NCBI GenBank assembly: GCA_020445745.1
Contig: JAGRGB010000026.1
Span: forward strand, 1 to 64,000
Origin: Rhodocyclaceae bacterium
Lineage (GTDB): Bacteria > Pseudomonadota > Gammaproteobacteria > Burkholderiales > Rhodocyclaceae
Length of the DNA stretch: 64,000 nt
Direction of reading: 5' to 3'
Shown here one piece after another: positions 55,359 to 64,000 of the stretch. A program made the translations under genes and the position numbers. Under the pieces are notes generated by a model, which had not been told where the DNA came from, did no database searches, and worked only from the letters and a program-made list of their open reading frames with translations. Positions within the stretch are counted from its first letter, which is position 1; the number at the start of each line of letters is the position of its first letter.

Positions 55359-56261
55359 GGCGCGCTCGCAGTACGCCACCCTGTCGCCCAGCGCGTCGCC
55401 GAGCCAGGCCGCAAAGCGCCGCACGCCCGGCCGTCGGGCACCGTGATCTTCGGCGACCAGATAGTAGTTCATCGGTGACGGCGCGCTGACCGCCAGCGGC
55501 CCCAGCAGCCGGCCCGACTCGAGCCAGGCCCTGGCGATACGCCGCGTGCACAACGCGACGCCGAGGCCGCAGGCAGCGACCTCGAGCAGCATCCCGAGAT
55601 CGTTCAGCACCGAGCCCCGTTGCGGTTCGGGCCAGTCGAGACCCGCGGCTGCGAACCACGGTCGCCACGGCAGCAATTCGGAACGCAGCAACTCGGCCCG
55701 TGCGAGATCGGCGGGTTCCCGCAACGCGATCTGCCGGGCGTAGCCCGGCGACGCCAGCACCATCAGTTCGTCGTCGAACAGCTTTTCGGCCAGCGCCGCC
55801 AGCGGCGCATGGGCCAGCCAGCGCACCGCCAGGTCGGCGGACTGCGGGGTCGTGACATCGGTCGGCAAGGCGACGTTCACGGTGATCTCGACCTCGGGAT
55901 GCCGTTCGAGGTATTCCGGCAGCCGCGCCATCAGCATCTGGCGGGCGAAGGTCGGTGGCACCGAGATTTTCAGCCGCTCGCGCTCGGCGGCCATCGCGCC
56001 GCCTCCCTGGGAGAGCCTGTCGAAGGCCTCGCGCACGCTGTCGAGATAGCGACGCCCGGCCGAGGTCAGCTGCACGCCGGTCGGCTCGCGATCGAACAGC
56101 GCCAGGCCGAGGCGCGCTTCGAGCTGGCGGATGCGGTGGCTGACCGCGCTCGGTGTCACGCACAGCTCCTGCGCCGCGGCCGCGAAGCCACCCAGCCGCG
56201 CCGCCGACTCGAACGCGGTCAGCGCGTGCATCGGCGGAATGCCGCGCAACGGCAGGCTCAC
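55350..56261 (-). CDS. LysR-family transcriptional regulator (GcvA type)
   Basis: A 303-residue protein with an N-terminal winged helix (LTAFESAARLGGFAAAAQELCVTPSAVSHRIRQLEARLG, about residues 14-52) followed by a two-lobed periplasmic-binding-type effector domain. LysR proteins activate or repress nearby genes in response to a small molecule. The start is GTG 56261 in a GTGA overlap with the pirin gene stop, and it ends converging with the winged-helix gene (overlap 9 bases). Confidence 0.9.
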   Translation of the reverse strand: MSLPLRGIPPMHALTAFESAARLGGFAAAAQELCVTPSAVSHRIRQLEARLGLALFDREPTGVQLTSAGRRYLDSVREAFDRLSQGGGAMAAERERLKISVPPTFARQMLMARLPEYLERHPEVEITVNVALPTDVTTPQSADLAVRWLAHAPLAALAEKLFDDELMVLASPGYARQIALREPADLARAELLRSELLPWRPWFAAAGLDWPEPQRGSVLNDLGMLLEVAACGLGVALCTRRIARAWLESGRLLGPLAVSAPSPMNYYLVAEDHGARRPGVRRFAAWLGDALGDRVAYCERASG

Positions 56262-57139
56262 GCGAATCGCGACTCGGGCAGCGGAATGCGTTCCTGGTCG
56301 TCGCCCGGGATCGGCGCGAAGCGCTCCGCGTCCCAGTCCGCCGCCGCCTGCTGGATGCGCTCGCGACGGGTCGACACGAGGTTCCACCACATGTAGCGCG
56401 GTTCGGGCAGGCTGCCGCCGCCGATCATGACCAGGCGCGCGCCGTCGACGGTGGCGAGCAGCGGCGTCGCCCCCTCCTTCAAGACCACCAGGCGGCTCGC
56501 CGGCAGGGGCACACCGTCGAGCGCCACGGCGCCGTCGACGCAATACAGGGCACGCTCCTCGACCACCGCCGGTACGTGCCAGGCCGCGCCCGGCGCGAGC
56601 GATACGTCCAGATAGAGCGTCTCGAGGCGGGTCGTCACCGGCGAACGGCTGCCGTGCAACTCGCCGACCAGCACCCGCACGCCGACACCGCCGTCGCGTA
56701 CCTCCGGCATCGCGGCTGCCGAGTAATGGACAAAGGCCGGCTCGCACTCCTCGTCTTCGCTCGGCAGCGCGGTCCACAGCTGAAGGCCGTGCATGCGCCG
56801 CGGACGACCACGCAGATCCTCGGGGGTGCGCTCGGAATGCACGATGCCGCGTCCGGCGGTCATCCAGTTGATCGCACCCGGTTCGATGCGCTGCACGTGA
56901 CCGAGGCTGTCACGGTGCATGATCGCCCCTTCGAACAGATAGGTCACCGTGGCCAGACCGATGTGCGGATGCGGGCGCACGTCGTGGCGGGCGTCGGCGG
57001 CGACATCTATGGGCCCCAGGTGATCGAAGAATATGAAAGGTCCGACCGACCGGCACGTCGACGCCGGCAGCAGGCGCCGCACCGTGAAACCGTCGCCGAG
57101 ATCACGCTGGCGCCCCTCCAGGGCATGCAGGATATTCAC
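56258..57139 (-). CDS. Pirin-family protein
   Basis: A 293-residue double cupin. The first cupin has the metal-ligand segment HPHIGLATVTYLFEGAIMHRDSLG and the second the ENSER-type loop around TAGRGIVHSERTPEDL. Homologues include quercetinase-like dioxygenases and redox regulators. Overlaps LysR and the flavin reductase gene by 4 bases each, so these three genes form one operon. Confidence 0.92.
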   Translation of the reverse strand: MNILHALEGRQRDLGDGFTVRRLLPASTCRSVGPFIFFDHLGPIDVAADARHDVRPHPHIGLATVTYLFEGAIMHRDSLGHVQRIEPGAINWMTAGRGIVHSERTPEDLRGRPRRMHGLQLWTALPSEDEECEPAFVHYSAAAMPEVRDGGVGVRVLVGELHGSRSPVTTRLETLYLDVSLAPGAAWHVPAVVEERALYCVDGAVALDGVPLPASRLVVLKEGATPLLATVDGARLVMIGGGSLPEPRYMWWNLVSTRRERIQQAAADWDAERFAPIPGDDQERIPLPESRFA

Positions 57140-57732
57140 CGCGACTCCGGCGCGAGGCGGACGGCGGTCTGTGCCAGCGAGCGCAGTGCCGCCTCGAGCA
57201 TGCGCCTTTGCCGTTCGTCGGAAAGCCGGCCATCGTCGGCAAATGCCGATCCGGCATTGCCGACGCCGAGTTGCTGCGGAACCACGTGCATCCCCAGGTA
57301 GCCGAGGATGTCGCGAATGTGGAACAACACCCGGTTACCGCCCATCGGGCCGGGCGAGGTCGCCAGCACCGCCGCCGCGCGGCCGGCAAAGACGGCACCG
57401 CCCGAGTGCGGCTCGTCCTGCGGGTCGGGGCGCGAGCACCAGTCCAGGGTGTTCTTGAGCAGGGGCGTGATCGAGCCGTTGTACTCCGGATTGACGACCA
57501 GCAGCCCGTCACTCGCGTAGAGCTTGCGCTGCAGCGCCGCGGCCGCCTCCGGCAGGCCCGACTCGCGTTCGAGGTCGCCGTTGTAGAGCGGCATCGGATA
57601 GTCGCCGAGCTCGATCGGCTCGACCGCGGCGCCAGCCTGCGACAGGGGCTCGACACATGCCCGCGCGAGCCGGCGCGCCAGCGAGTCGCGACGGCTGCTG
57701 CCGGCCATGACGACAATTCTCGGGCGGGTCAT
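57136..57732 (-). CDS. NADPH-dependent FMN reductase
   Basis: A 198-residue flavodoxin-like enzyme: IVVMAGSSRRDSLARRLARA (FMN phosphate loop, residues 6-25), LVVNPEYNGSITPLLKNTLDW (about 79-99), and SPGPMGGNRVLFHIRDIL. It reduces FMN, quinones or azo compounds. Start at 57732 begins the family. Together with pirin, it suggests an oxidative or quinone stress role. Confidence 0.92.
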   Translation of the reverse strand: MTRPRIVVMAGSSRRDSLARRLARACVEPLSQAGAAVEPIELGDYPMPLYNGDLERESGLPEAAAALQRKLYASDGLLVVNPEYNGSITPLLKNTLDWCSRPDPQDEPHSGGAVFAGRAAAVLATSPGPMGGNRVLFHIRDILGYLGMHVVPQQLGVGNAGSAFADDGRLSDERQRRMLEAALRSLAQTAVRLAPESR

Positions 57733-57905
57733 TGCACAGTCTCCAGAATCGCGAGTCGGTCGCGGAGAGTCCCAGAATAAGCCTTCGTGGCCCGCTTGGG
57801 CACCCTTTCTCGGCTCGATCGGCACGCGCCAGATCGGTGAAATTCTCCCTTGCCTGGAACCGCAAGGGCTCGCAACATGGCACGGTCGATCAGCCTCTAC
57901 TCGCC

Positions 57906-58280
57906 ATGACACGAATCTCTACAGCACGCCGACTGTGGCCGCTAGTCGGCAAATTCGTCCTCGGCGCCACCGTGCTGCTGTGGTTCTTCGCATCGATGTT
58001 CAACGGTCTGGACGGACAGATGCTGCTCGCTGCACTGTCGGCGCTGACCTTCAATGCGGTCTCCAGCGCCCTCACCGCGCGCGAATCGACGCAGCTCGCG
58101 CTGGTCGGCGCGACAGTCTTCGCCAGTCCGGCGCTGCTGCTCGCCGCGCTCGGCCTCGGCGACCTGATGTTCCAGGGCAAGCCCGGCCCGATGCTGTTCT
58201 GGCTGGCGACCGGAATCGTCACCACCGCCGCCGGGCTCGGCGGCGCGTGGATCGTCGAGCGCCGCCACGGCCCGCGGTAG
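57906..58280 (+). CDS. Small integral membrane protein
   Basis: A 124-residue protein with about three to four transmembrane helices (residues ~12-35, 40-58, 62-85 and 95-115). No family recognised. ATG at 57906 begins with a natural composition; the upstream extension in the same frame is Arg/Ser-rich and antisense to other genes. It is divergent from the flavin reductase gene. Confidence 0.6.
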   Translation: MTRISTARRLWPLVGKFVLGATVLLWFFASMFNGLDGQMLLAALSALTFNAVSSALTARESTQLALVGATVFASPALLLAALGLGDLMFQGKPGPMLFWLATGIVTTAAGLGGAWIVERRHGPR

Positions 58281-58343
58281 CCCCACGCGCCGCCGTGCGA
58301 ACGAGGCGGTGTCGCCCGTCCGCGGCGGCTGGCGCCGCGCGTT

Positions 58344-58946
58344 TCAGGTCCTCGGAACCCGCCCCATCAGATAGAACGGTTCGTTGGGCGGCGTTCCGGT
58401 CAGATGGACCAGGCGGTTGCTCATCGCGAAGAATGCGGTGATCGCGCCGATGTCCCAGATTGCCGCGTCGTCGAATCCGTGCTCGCGCAGTTGCGCGAGA
58501 TCGTCGTCGTCGACGGTCTCGCCGTCGCGCGACAGCTTGACCGCGAAGTCGAGCATGGCTCGCTGTCGCGGCGAGATCTCTCCCTTGCGGTGGTTGGTCG
58601 CCAATTGATCCGCCAGCCGCGGGTTCTTTGCCCGAATGCGCAGCACCGCGCCATGGGCGATGACGCAGTACAGGCAATGATTGAGCGCCGAGGTCGCCAC
58701 CACGATCATCTCCCGCTCGGCCCTGGAGAGACCGACATCGCTCTCCATCAAGGCGTCGTGATAATCGAAGAAGGCGCGGAACTCTGCCGGCCGGTGGGCC
58801 AGCATCAGGAAGACGTTGGGAACGAAGCCGGCCTTCACCTGGACTGCCAGGATGCGCTCGCGCACATCCTCTGGCAGGTCAGACAGCTCCGGGACCGGAA
58901 ATCGGCTGATGCGCTCTTCCATGGCGGGTTCCTCAGCGGTTGACAT
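58344..58946 (-). CDS. AhpD-like peroxidase-related protein
   Basis: A 200-residue all-helical protein of the carboxymuconolactone decarboxylase/AhpD type. The redox motif is visible as [19 protein letters not shown] (CxxC then His, about residues 90-108). The family is peroxidase-related, with uncertain substrate. Start at 58946 overlaps the end of acuI by 14 bases; a start at 58922 (MEERIS) is also possible. Confidence 0.87.
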   Translation of the reverse strand: MSTAEEPAMEERISRFPVPELSDLPEDVRERILAVQVKAGFVPNVFLMLAHRPAEFRAFFDYHDALMESDVGLSRAEREMIVVATSALNHCLYCVIAHGAVLRIRAKNPRLADQLATNHRKGEISPRQRAMLDFAVKLSRDGETVDDDDLAQLREHGFDDAAIWDIGAITAFFAMSNRLVHLTGTPPNEPFYLMGRVPRT

Positions 58947-59919
58947 CGACCACGACCCGCCCTCGGATCTTGCCCTCGATCAGTCGGCCGGCAGCGTCGA
59001 TGACTTCCCCGAGGCCGATCTCGTGGGTGATCAGGTCGAGCTTCGCGACGTCCAGGTCGGCGGCCAGCCGCTCCCATGCCACGAGCCGCTGGGGGCGTGG
59101 GCACATCACGCTGTCGATGCCGGCGAGGGTGACCCCGCGCAGGATGAAGGGCGCCACGGTGGCCGGCAGATCCATGCCCTGGGCGAGCCCGCAGGCGGTG
59201 ACTACGCCGCAGTAACGGGTGGTGGCGCAGACATTGGCGAGGGTGTGGCTGCCGACGGAATCCACCGCTCCCGCCCAGCGCTCCTTGCCGAGCGGCCGAC
59301 CTGGCTCGGAGAACTGGGCCCGGTCGATGATCTCGGCGGCACCGAGGGATTTCAGGTAGTCGGCCTCGTCCACCCGCCCGGTCGATGCCACCACCGTGAA
59401 CCCGAGCTTGGCAAGCACGGCCACCGCGACGCTGCCGACGCCGCCGTTGGCCCCGGTCACCAGGATCTCACCGTGATCCGGCGTGACGCCGAAGCGCTCG
59501 AGCGCGAGCACGCACAGCATCGCCGTATAGCCGGCGGTGCCGATCGCCATCGACTGACGCGCCGAGAACGCCGACGGCTGCGGTACCAGCCAGTCCCCCT
59601 TCAAACGGATGCGCTGGGCCAGGCCGCCGGGGTGCACCTCGCCGACCCCCCAGCCGTTGAGCAGCACGGCATCGCCGGGACGGTACTCCGGATGATTGCT
59701 GTGCTCGACGGTGCCCGCCATGTCGATGCCCGGAATCATCGGAAACCTGCGCACCACCGGCCCCTTGCCGGTAATCGCCAGCCCGTCCTTGTAGTTCAGC
59801 GTCGAATAGGCGACCCGCACGGTGACGTCACCGTCGCCGAGCGCAGCGTCGTCGAGTTCTGCCAGCGACGAGCGATAGCCTGCCTCGTCTTTTTGAATGA
59901 GGATTCCCTTGAACATCAT
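58933..59919 (-). CDS. acuI: Acryloyl-CoA reductase AcuI-like (MDR family)
   Basis: A 328-residue NADPH-dependent MDR enzyme. Features are [22 protein letters not shown] (about residues 34-55), [23 protein letters not shown] (nucleotide site, about 150-172) and [15 protein letters not shown]. AcuI reduces acryloyl-CoA to propionyl-CoA in DMSP and acrylate catabolism; E. coli YhdH is related. Its start overlaps the acuR stop by 4 bases, and an AcuR-type regulator next to it supports the assignment. Confidence 0.88.
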   Translation of the reverse strand: MMFKGILIQKDEAGYRSSLAELDDAALGDGDVTVRVAYSTLNYKDGLAITGKGPVVRRFPMIPGIDMAGTVEHSNHPEYRPGDAVLLNGWGVGEVHPGGLAQRIRLKGDWLVPQPSAFSARQSMAIGTAGYTAMLCVLALERFGVTPDHGEILVTGANGGVGSVAVAVLAKLGFTVVASTGRVDEADYLKSLGAAEIIDRAQFSEPGRPLGKERWAGAVDSVGSHTLANVCATTRYCGVVTACGLAQGMDLPATVAPFILRGVTLAGIDSVMCPRPQRLVAWERLAADLDVAKLDLITHEIGLGEVIDAAGRLIEGKIRGRVVVDVNR

Positions 59920-60587
59920 TCCTCCTGAATGAAACGTGATTGCTCTGACACCGACCCGGCCATGCCCAGCAAGGCCAGAAATCCTTCAGCGAAACAATCG
60001 AGGGGCGCCGCGCGCCGTTCGAGCTTGGCGCGCAACACCGCCCCTTCCCAGCCGATCCAGAAAAAGGACGCCAGCTGTGCGCAATCATGGTCGGCCGCCA
60101 GGTCACCGACCTCACGCGCCTCTTCGAGGCAGCGCTGGAGCCTCGCCTGCCAACCGTGCAGCACTTCTATCAGGCGCGCGCGAAACGACTCCGGCAGCGA
60201 CGCCATCTCCTGGCCGAGATTGCCGACCAGGCAGCCGCGCCGATAACCGTGGCGGGCCATGCCGAGGCGCGCATCATCCATGAAGTCTCGCACCCTCAGC
60301 AGCGGCGGACGCCGACGATCACCCAGCCAGCGGTCGAGCTTGCGATCGAAGTAGGTGGCATAGCTGTCGATCAACGCCGCACCGAAGGCTTCCTTGCTGG
60401 CGAAATAGTAGTAGAAGGATCCCTTCGGTACTCCGACCCGCGTCAGCACATCGTCGATGCCGGTCAGTGCGAAGCCCCGCTCGGTCAGCGCCACCACGCC
60501 GGCACGCACCAGCGCCTGCCGGGTCTCCAGACGCCCGTCGATGCACTTCGGCGGGCGCCCCCGCCCGCGCTGCTTCGGCCTGTCCAT
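59916..60587 (-). CDS. acuR: TetR-family regulator AcuR-like
   Basis: A 223-residue regulator. The N-terminal helix-turn-helix includes [42 protein letters not shown] (about residues 28-70). The ligand domain has [26 protein letters not shown] and [23 protein letters not shown], both characteristic of AcuR. AcuR represses the acrylate genes and senses acryloyl-CoA or acrylate. Directly coupled to acuI. Confidence 0.86.
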   Translation of the reverse strand: MDRPKQRGRGRPPKCIDGRLETRQALVRAGVVALTERGFALTGIDDVLTRVGVPKGSFYYYFASKEAFGAALIDSYATYFDRKLDRWLGDRRRPPLLRVRDFMDDARLGMARHGYRRGCLVGNLGQEMASLPESFRARLIEVLHGWQARLQRCLEEAREVGDLAADHDCAQLASFFWIGWEGAVLRAKLERRAAPLDCFAEGFLALLGMAGSVSEQSRFIQEE

Positions 60588-60596
60588 GGCGGAATA

Positions 60597-60608
60597 TTAG
60601 ACCGCTAA
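60597..60608. promoter_or_regulatory. Possible AcuR operator
   Basis: TTAG-ACCG-CTAA, inverted 4-base arms in an AT-rich patch 10 bases upstream of acuR. Weak symmetry. The patch up to about 60660 lacks other clear elements. Confidence 0.3.
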
Positions 60609-60788
60609 ACTACAAAATCAAACGGGGACCGCGAAGACCCATTGGCCCAAACACAAAAATCCCGTTACATCAGTGTGTTGCGCAAACCCCACAGATCGGC
60701 ATTCGATCACGCCCGCAGTCTGAAAAAGAGGCGCAGAATGATTTCGTCGTGATTGTCACGATCGCATCTGTCGAATGGAGAGACATCA

Positions 60789-60986
60789 ATGAGCGCCCTT
60801 CACCGCCAACTCCCGGAGTTCGCGTTTGCCGGTGTAAAAAAGCAGCCGACCTGCCACACCAAGCCAGCGCGCAAGCCGGCCATGATTTCCCAAGCCCAGC
60901 AACAACAGCAGCAGCAACTGCAGCAGATGGCGTCGGCGGACCAGAAGCCCGATTCCGAACAGGACGCCGTGCCAGGCTACAACTGA
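60789..60986 (+). CDS. Small Gln-rich protein
   Basis: A 65-residue open frame with ATG after GGAGAGACATCA. Residues about 33-46 are a Gln-rich run (AQQQQQQQLQQM), in a hydrophilic protein with one Cys (QPTCHTKP). Nothing recognised. It is divergent from acuR. The long Gln run is uncommon in this genome, and the ribosome site is convincing. Confidence 0.5.
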   Translation: MSALHRQLPEFAFAGVKKQPTCHTKPARKPAMISQAQQQQQQQLQQMASADQKPDSEQDAVPGYN

Positions 60987-61897
60987 CGCTGTCCGGGCGG
61001 CACCCTGCGGTTCGCAGCAACGGACACCGGCGCCTGCCGGGCTCGCGCGGCATCGGTCGCGATCTCCACGCGTGGCCGGCAGCGATGCGGCCTGCGGGCG
61101 GCGGCGCGCCGGGACAGCCGCGGGACGCGATGGCATCGCCCCGGCGAACCCGTGTCGCGGGGTGACCAAGATCTCCCGCGAGGTTCCGATCGAGGCCGGC
61201 ACCTGCGGCTGCGGAAACCGGCTCGACGCTCCTGGCGACAAGCCGGCAACCGGCCGCCGCGCTCACCACGCCTGTCCGGGCCATGGCCGGGCACAGCCAC
61301 GCCAGGTCGCCGCGAGGCGCAATTTTCCCGGCCTCTTGCGGGCGGACATCGGGGTGCCACTTACGCAGGGCGCATCGAACCGCGCGACCGGCGCGCGATG
61401 ACAATGCCGGCGGATGGCGCCACGCGCTCGGTGCGGCCAAGACTCGTACGTCCGCGCCGGCGAGCGCGGGATCACTGATCGCCAGGGCGCTCCGCCACCA
61501 CCTTCCGGGACCGGCGCGACGGAGACGACCGCCGGCGCCGACGGCGCGAAGTGCATCGCGTCATCGACAAGCTCCTCGACGATCCGGATATCGCCCCGGG
61601 CGCACCGCTGCCTCGGCGCCGCCAGCCCGGCCTTGCGCCGCAGGCAATGCAAACGGCATCTTGTCGCGGCGTCGCCCCGGCGGGGCCATTGGCGTCCGCC
61701 GCCGAACGCACCATTCGGGGCTCGTGGCAGACCGCCCATCGGGACGTCGCCCCCTCCTCGTGATCGAATTGGCAGCGCCCGGTACACCGCGATTGCGCGA
61801 CGACGGGCCGGCAAATTATGTTTCCAGCAGGAAATTTCAGGAGATTGCCGATTGCGCGGCACAGCCGCCGCATTCGGCGCGAGGACTCCCAGGAACC
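60987..61897. other. Gene-poor GC-rich region
   Basis: About 910 bases between the Gln-rich gene and the gene at 61898. Open frames in it are short or Arg/Pro/Ser-rich with unnatural composition; none has a convincing start and ribosome site. No tRNA, repeat or mobile-element end was noticed. Confidence 0.55.
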
Positions 61898-62248
61898 ATG
61901 AACATCACGCTCCACGACTGGCATATCGTGCGCGTCGAGGCACGCAGCGGCCCGCAGTTGCGACTGGTCGGTCGCGGCAGCGACGGCAAGTATCGCGTCA
62001 GCTCGATGCTGCTCAGCTTCGACAGGGGTGCGCGCGAGGCCGAGACCGCCTCCGGAAAGTCATACACCCTCGACGGGCGACCGTGTGACATCAAGCACGC
62101 CAGCAAGATCGTCGACGCTTACCGCCAGCGCCACGGCATGATCGAGATCGCCTTCGTCGACGAACGGGAGATTGGCGATCTGTTCCAGATGCAGGCCACG
62201 CTGCTGTCCGACTACCCGCCGCTGGACTGCCTGTACACCCGCGCCTGA
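61898..62248 (+). CDS. Short protein of unknown function
   Basis: A 116-residue protein. The ATG follows CAGGAACC. It has a mixed strand/helix composition (WHIVRVEARSGPQLRLVGRGS, ASKIVDAYRQRHGMIEIAFVD) without signal peptide or membrane segment. The frame reads naturally to the stop at 62248. No family recognised. Confidence 0.68.
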   Translation: MNITLHDWHIVRVEARSGPQLRLVGRGSDGKYRVSSMLLSFDRGAREAETASGKSYTLDGRPCDIKHASKIVDAYRQRHGMIEIAFVDEREIGDLFQMQATLLSDYPPLDCLYTRA

Positions 62249-62416
62249 CCGCGGCCAGACCTCCGGGCCGAACTTCCATCCGTCTTGCCCGCCGGCATCG
62301 ACCACGCCCCGGTGATGGCCGATGGGGTGCCGGCACGTGCCCCAGCCGGCCAGATGCGCGATCATTGCATCGATCGCGCGACGAGGGATCGCCCCGGCGT
62401 TCGTCTGGAGGAATTC

Positions 62417-63259
62417 ATGACCGACCATGCCATCGACCGGCGGTCGCCGGCTCCCGCCGGCAGACCCACGGACGGCAAGTTCGCTGCCGCCGCCGCTCCG
62501 GCACCAGCCGCCACCACCATTTGCACCGGTTGCGCGGGCCTCGATTGCGGCGAGCTGCGGATCGCGACCGACGACGGCGCGATGCCTGCCTATTACGCCC
62601 GGCCGGACACGGGCGGCCGGCTGCCGACGATTTTGGTGGTGCAGGAGATCTTCGGCGTGCACGAACACATCCGCGACATCTGTCGCCGGCTGGCCCAGCT
62701 GGGCTATCTCGCGGTCGCACCCAAACTCTATTTTCGACATGGCGATCCGGCACGCCACACCGAGATAGCTCGGATCGTCGGCGAGATCGTCGCCCGGGTA
62801 CCGGTCGCCGGCGTGATGGCCGATCTCGACGCCACCGCGGCCTGGGCCCGCTCCCTGGGTGGCGATCCGGATCGCCTGGGGATCACCGGCTTCTGCTGGG
62901 GTGGGCGCATGTGCTGGCTGTATGCCGCCCACAATCCGCGGCTGAAGGCCGCGGTGGCATGGTACGGGCGCCTGCGGGAAGGCTTCGGCGATGGCGATCC
63001 ACGCTCGCCGCTCAGCCTGGCCGCTTCACTGCTGGCACCCGTGCTGGGGCTCTATGGCGGCCAGGACAACAGCATTCCCGTGGCCGATGTCGAGGCGATG
63101 CGCGAGGCGCTGACGGCGGCCGGCCAGACAAGCGAGATCGTCGTCTACCGCGACGCAGGCCATGCCTTCTATGCGGACTACCGGCCAAGCTACCGGGCCG
63201 CCGAGGCCGCCGACGGCTGGCGACGCATGCGGCGCTGGTTCGTTGCCCACGGCGTCTGA
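62417..63259 (+). CDS. Dienelactone hydrolase-family protein
   Basis: A 280-residue alpha/beta hydrolase. The nucleophile elbow GFCWGGRMCWLYA holds Cys (GFCWGG, about residue 155) as in dienelactone hydrolases. VVQEIFGVHEHIRDICRRLAQLGYLAV contains the typical Glu, and LYGGQDNSIPV plus DAGHAFYAD supply Asp and His. It has a 50-residue low-complexity N-terminal extension that includes CTGCAGLDC and no clear export signal. It may cleave lactones or similar esters. ATG at 62417 follows GGAGGAATTC. Confidence 0.88.
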   Translation: MTDHAIDRRSPAPAGRPTDGKFAAAAAPAPAATTICTGCAGLDCGELRIATDDGAMPAYYARPDTGGRLPTILVVQEIFGVHEHIRDICRRLAQLGYLAVAPKLYFRHGDPARHTEIARIVGEIVARVPVAGVMADLDATAAWARSLGGDPDRLGITGFCWGGRMCWLYAAHNPRLKAAVAWYGRLREGFGDGDPRSPLSLAASLLAPVLGLYGGQDNSIPVADVEAMREALTAAGQTSEIVVYRDAGHAFYADYRPSYRAAEAADGWRRMRRWFVAHGV

Positions 63260-63263
63260 CCCG

Positions 63264-64000
63264 GTGATCGACCGGCCGGCACCGATCGACGAGCCCCCCT
63301 CCCGCTCGCCAGGCACCAGCCTCTACGCGCTGATCGGCGCCTTCGTCCGACGCCAGCTGCGCGCCTACACCAGCGCTGCGGCGATGCTGCTGGGGATCTC
63401 GCTGTTGGTGGTGTGGATTCCACGCCAGGTCGGCACCATCGTCGACGGCCTGGTCGCCCACCGCACCACGGCGGCGCAGCTGGTCGGCGAACTGGCACTG
63501 CTGCTGGCCGCGGCGACGGCGATCTACTTCATGCGGGTCGGCTGGCGCCTGCAGTTGTTCGCGGCGGCCTATCGCCTGGGTGTCGAACTGCGCGACAGGC
63601 TCTATCGGCGCCTGACCCTGCATGGCCCCGAATTCTTCCGACGTCACCGTACCGGGCAGCTGATGGCGGTCGCCACCAACGACATCGACGCGATCGAGAT
63701 GGCTGCCGGCGAAGCCCTGCTGGCGGCCTTCGACGGCAGCCTGACACTGGTGCTGGTCGTCGCGATGATGACGCTGGGCATCGACTGGCGGCTGGCGGTC
63801 TCGGCGCTGCTGCCGTTCCCGATGATGGCCGCATCGTTCTGGTGGATCTCGCGGCGCATCCATGCCCACTCGCGCGACGCCCTCGAGCGTTTCGCCGACA
63901 TCAACGATCACGTCCAGGAAAGCGTGAACGGCGTGCGCGCGCTGCGGGCACTGGGCCTGGAGGCCGTCAGCGGCGAGCGCTTCTCGGAACTCGCGGGCCG
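63264..64000 (+). CDS. ABC exporter, N-terminal membrane part (cut by window edge)
   Basis: About 245 residues are visible: a short cytoplasmic N-terminus, then five or more transmembrane helices of a type I ABC exporter. The MdlA/LmrA-like coupling segment GPEFFRRHRTGQLMAVATNDIDAIEMAAGE is evident. The ATP-binding half lies beyond the window. The GTG at 63264 is 5 bases after the hydrolase stop codon, so co-transcription is likely. Substrate unknown. Confidence 0.87.
   Translation, partial: MIDRPAPIDEPPSRSPGTSLYALIGAFVRRQLRAYTSAAAMLLGISLLVVWIPRQVGTIVDGLVAHRTTAAQLVGELALLLAAATAIYFMRVGWRLQLFAAAYRLGVELRDRLYRRLTLHGPEFFRRHRTGQLMAVATNDIDAIEMAAGEALLAAFDGSLTLVLVVAMMTLGIDWRLAVSALLPFPMMAASFWWISRRIHAHSRDALERFADINDHVQESVNGVRALRALGLEAVSGERFSELAG

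Noticed and set aside
61472..61924. Minus-strand frame of 150 codons in the gene-poor region
   Set aside because: Rich in Arg, Ser, Cys and Pro with no ribosome site or homology; probably chance.

Overview
The window is GC-rich, gene-dense chromosomal DNA with almost all coding capacity used, from a proteobacterium. The set of neighbours points to a betaproteobacterium of the Rhodocyclales/Zoogloeaceae kind: EVE protein next to a 6S RNA gene, zapA and a zapB-like gene; metK divergent from two tandem lipid A acyltransferase genes followed by dapF, DUF484 and xerC; ahcY behind an S-adenosylhomocysteine riboswitch, then tlyA and metF; and a lutABC operon. This placement is inference from gene order, as no rRNA gene is present. 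No rRNA, tRNA, insertion sequence, prophage or CRISPR array was seen.

Layout. 0-4.8 kb: start of a B12-dependent methylmalonyl-CoA mutase gene divergent from a GntR/FCD regulator, an enoyl-CoA hydratase, an MscS channel, a TauE/SafE exporter and an EVE protein. 4.9-9.2 kb: DUF1850 protein, 6S RNA, zapA and zapB-like genes, cobQ and btuF (B12), and a Sco-like protein lacking one copper-ligand cysteine. 9.3-12.1 kb: a copper-delivery operon (Sco, PCu(A)C, DUF2946-like) and an M48 peptidase. 12.1-16.8 kb: rquA (rhodoquinone), leuA with a leucine-rich leader peptide and hairpin, and a MarR-MFS pair with a palindromic operator. 17-23.5 kb: rhlE, an ADP-ribosylglycohydrolase, ruvB, a Cys/Gly-tailed membrane protein, a lipase-type hydrolase and a ceramidase-family protein. 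23.4-29.3 kb: rlmI, xerC, DUF484, dapF and two lipid A acyltransferases. 29.4-36.5 kb: the methyl cycle, with metK behind a SAM-II-like riboswitch and a terminator hairpin, an M14 peptidase, a Ca/Na exchanger, ahcY behind an SAH riboswitch, tlyA and metF. 36.5-44.9 kb: TfoX-like, HD-GYP, heme protein, outer-membrane protein, HerA-like ATPase, yebC, a DMT transporter and ruvC. 45-49 kb: envelope proteins with little recognisable homology, including two related lipoproteins. 49-54.7 kb: Mesh1-like hydrolase, a nuclease/phosphatase, lutABC and a His-rich secreted protein. 54.7-64 kb: a winged-helix protein sharing an operator with the GntR gene, a LysR-pirin-flavin reductase cluster, acuR-acuI-AhpD-like, a poly-Gln small protein, a gene-poor stretch of about 0.9 kb, a dienelactone hydrolase and the start of an ABC exporter.

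How the parts fit. Several genes could form one route from acrylate or propionate to succinate: AcuI makes propionyl-CoA, methylmalonyl-CoA mutase carries its product on, and CobQ and BtuF supply the B12 cofactor. Rhodoquinone (RquA) would allow fumarate respiration at low oxygen, and the copper-delivery genes fit an aerobic cytochrome oxidase, so a facultative lifestyle is likely. The SAM cycle appears to be controlled by two RNA switches, one sensing SAM at metK and one sensing SAH at ahcY.

The observations most worth checking are the SAM-II-like element at metK, the shared 16-bp palindrome at 790 and 54754, rquA, the leucine leader, and the 45-47.7 kb lipoprotein cluster.
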